This document shows, piece after piece, positions 63,767 to 64,000 of a stretch of DNA of 64,000 nucleotides. The notes beneath the pieces were generated by a model. The model was not told the origin of the DNA. It did no database searches and saw nothing but the letters and a program-made list of their open reading frames with translations. Numbering within the stretch: position 1 is the first letter of the stretch; each line of letters starts with the position of its first letter. The stretch lies in contig JBMYRB010000007.1 of the NCBI GenBank assembly GCA_049601915.1, positions 18,499 through 82,498 of the forward strand, written 5' to 3'. Both the position numbers and the translations under genes were made by a program. The DNA comes from UBA8079 sp049601915. GTDB lineage: Bacteria; Pseudomonadota; Alphaproteobacteria; UBA6615.

Positions 63767-64000
<234 letters not shown>

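Overview
The window is a gene-dense, GC-rich stretch of a bacterial chromosome. Three things point to an alphaproteobacterium, probably near the Rhodospirillales. The gene neighbourhoods fit: an IscR/Rrf2-cysteine desulfurase-suf operon, rne-amidase-PBP1A-prfB, rluC/ATP12/pcc, and a merged S10-spc-alpha ribosomal operon without rpmJ. The individual proteins fit: a malic enzyme-phosphotransacetylase fusion, a DUF455 ferritin-like protein and an ATP12-type F1 assembly factor. The start codons fit too, with frequent GTG/TTG starts and ATGA overlaps. I see no tRNA or rRNA gene, insertion sequence, prophage or CRISPR array. Assignments come from reading translations and motifs; no database search was run.

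Layout. 1-5.1 kb (minus): cysE, an IscR-like regulator, two tandem cysteine desulfurases and sufB (cut by the left edge), driven from a promoter near 5.1 kb that carries a near-consensus IscR type-1 operator. 5.2-8.4 kb: alpha/beta hydrolase, anmK and tyrS. 8.4-17.8 kb: a large AsmA/YhdP-like protein, then glnE-bcp-DUF455 and a broken EamA transporter, ending tail to tail with prfB, which keeps the programmed +1 frameshift. 17.9-24.5 kb: PBP1A and an amidase, divergent from RNase E, whose roughly 400-base upstream region can fold. 24.5-32.2 kb: an aminotransferase, a divergent gamma-glutamyltransferase-like lipoprotein, an M48 protease, a DsbA-like thioredoxin-fold protein, maleylacetoacetate isomerase and an S9 peptidase. 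32.2-42.5 kb: mgtE, maeB, lipB, acylphosphatase, both propionyl-CoA carboxylase subunits with a decayed sensor/cyclase-like gene between them, and ATP12. 42.5-49.6 kb: AsmA, rluC, crcB, rarA and a DegP-like protease. 49.7-64 kb: 27 genes in one orientation from tuf (cut by the right edge) through the S10, spc and alpha clusters to rplQ, closed by a strong terminator.

How the genes work together. The first operon joins cysteine synthesis (CysE) to sulfur mobilisation and Fe-S scaffold assembly (SufB), probably under Fe-S feedback by IscR. AnmK, PBP1A and the amidase serve peptidoglycan recycling, synthesis and cleavage. The two AsmA-like proteins, the M48 protease, the DsbA-like protein and the DegP-like protease serve the envelope. 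PccA/PccB and MaeB feed propionate carbon through the TCA cycle to pyruvate. The right quarter is translation, secretion (SecY) and transcription (RpoA).

I did not find a convincing undescribed system. The most informative non-routine items are the IscR operator, the foldable region upstream of rne, the two pseudogenes, a GGT-like protein that has apparently lost its nucleophile, acidic tails on three ribosomal proteins, and the prfB recoding site.
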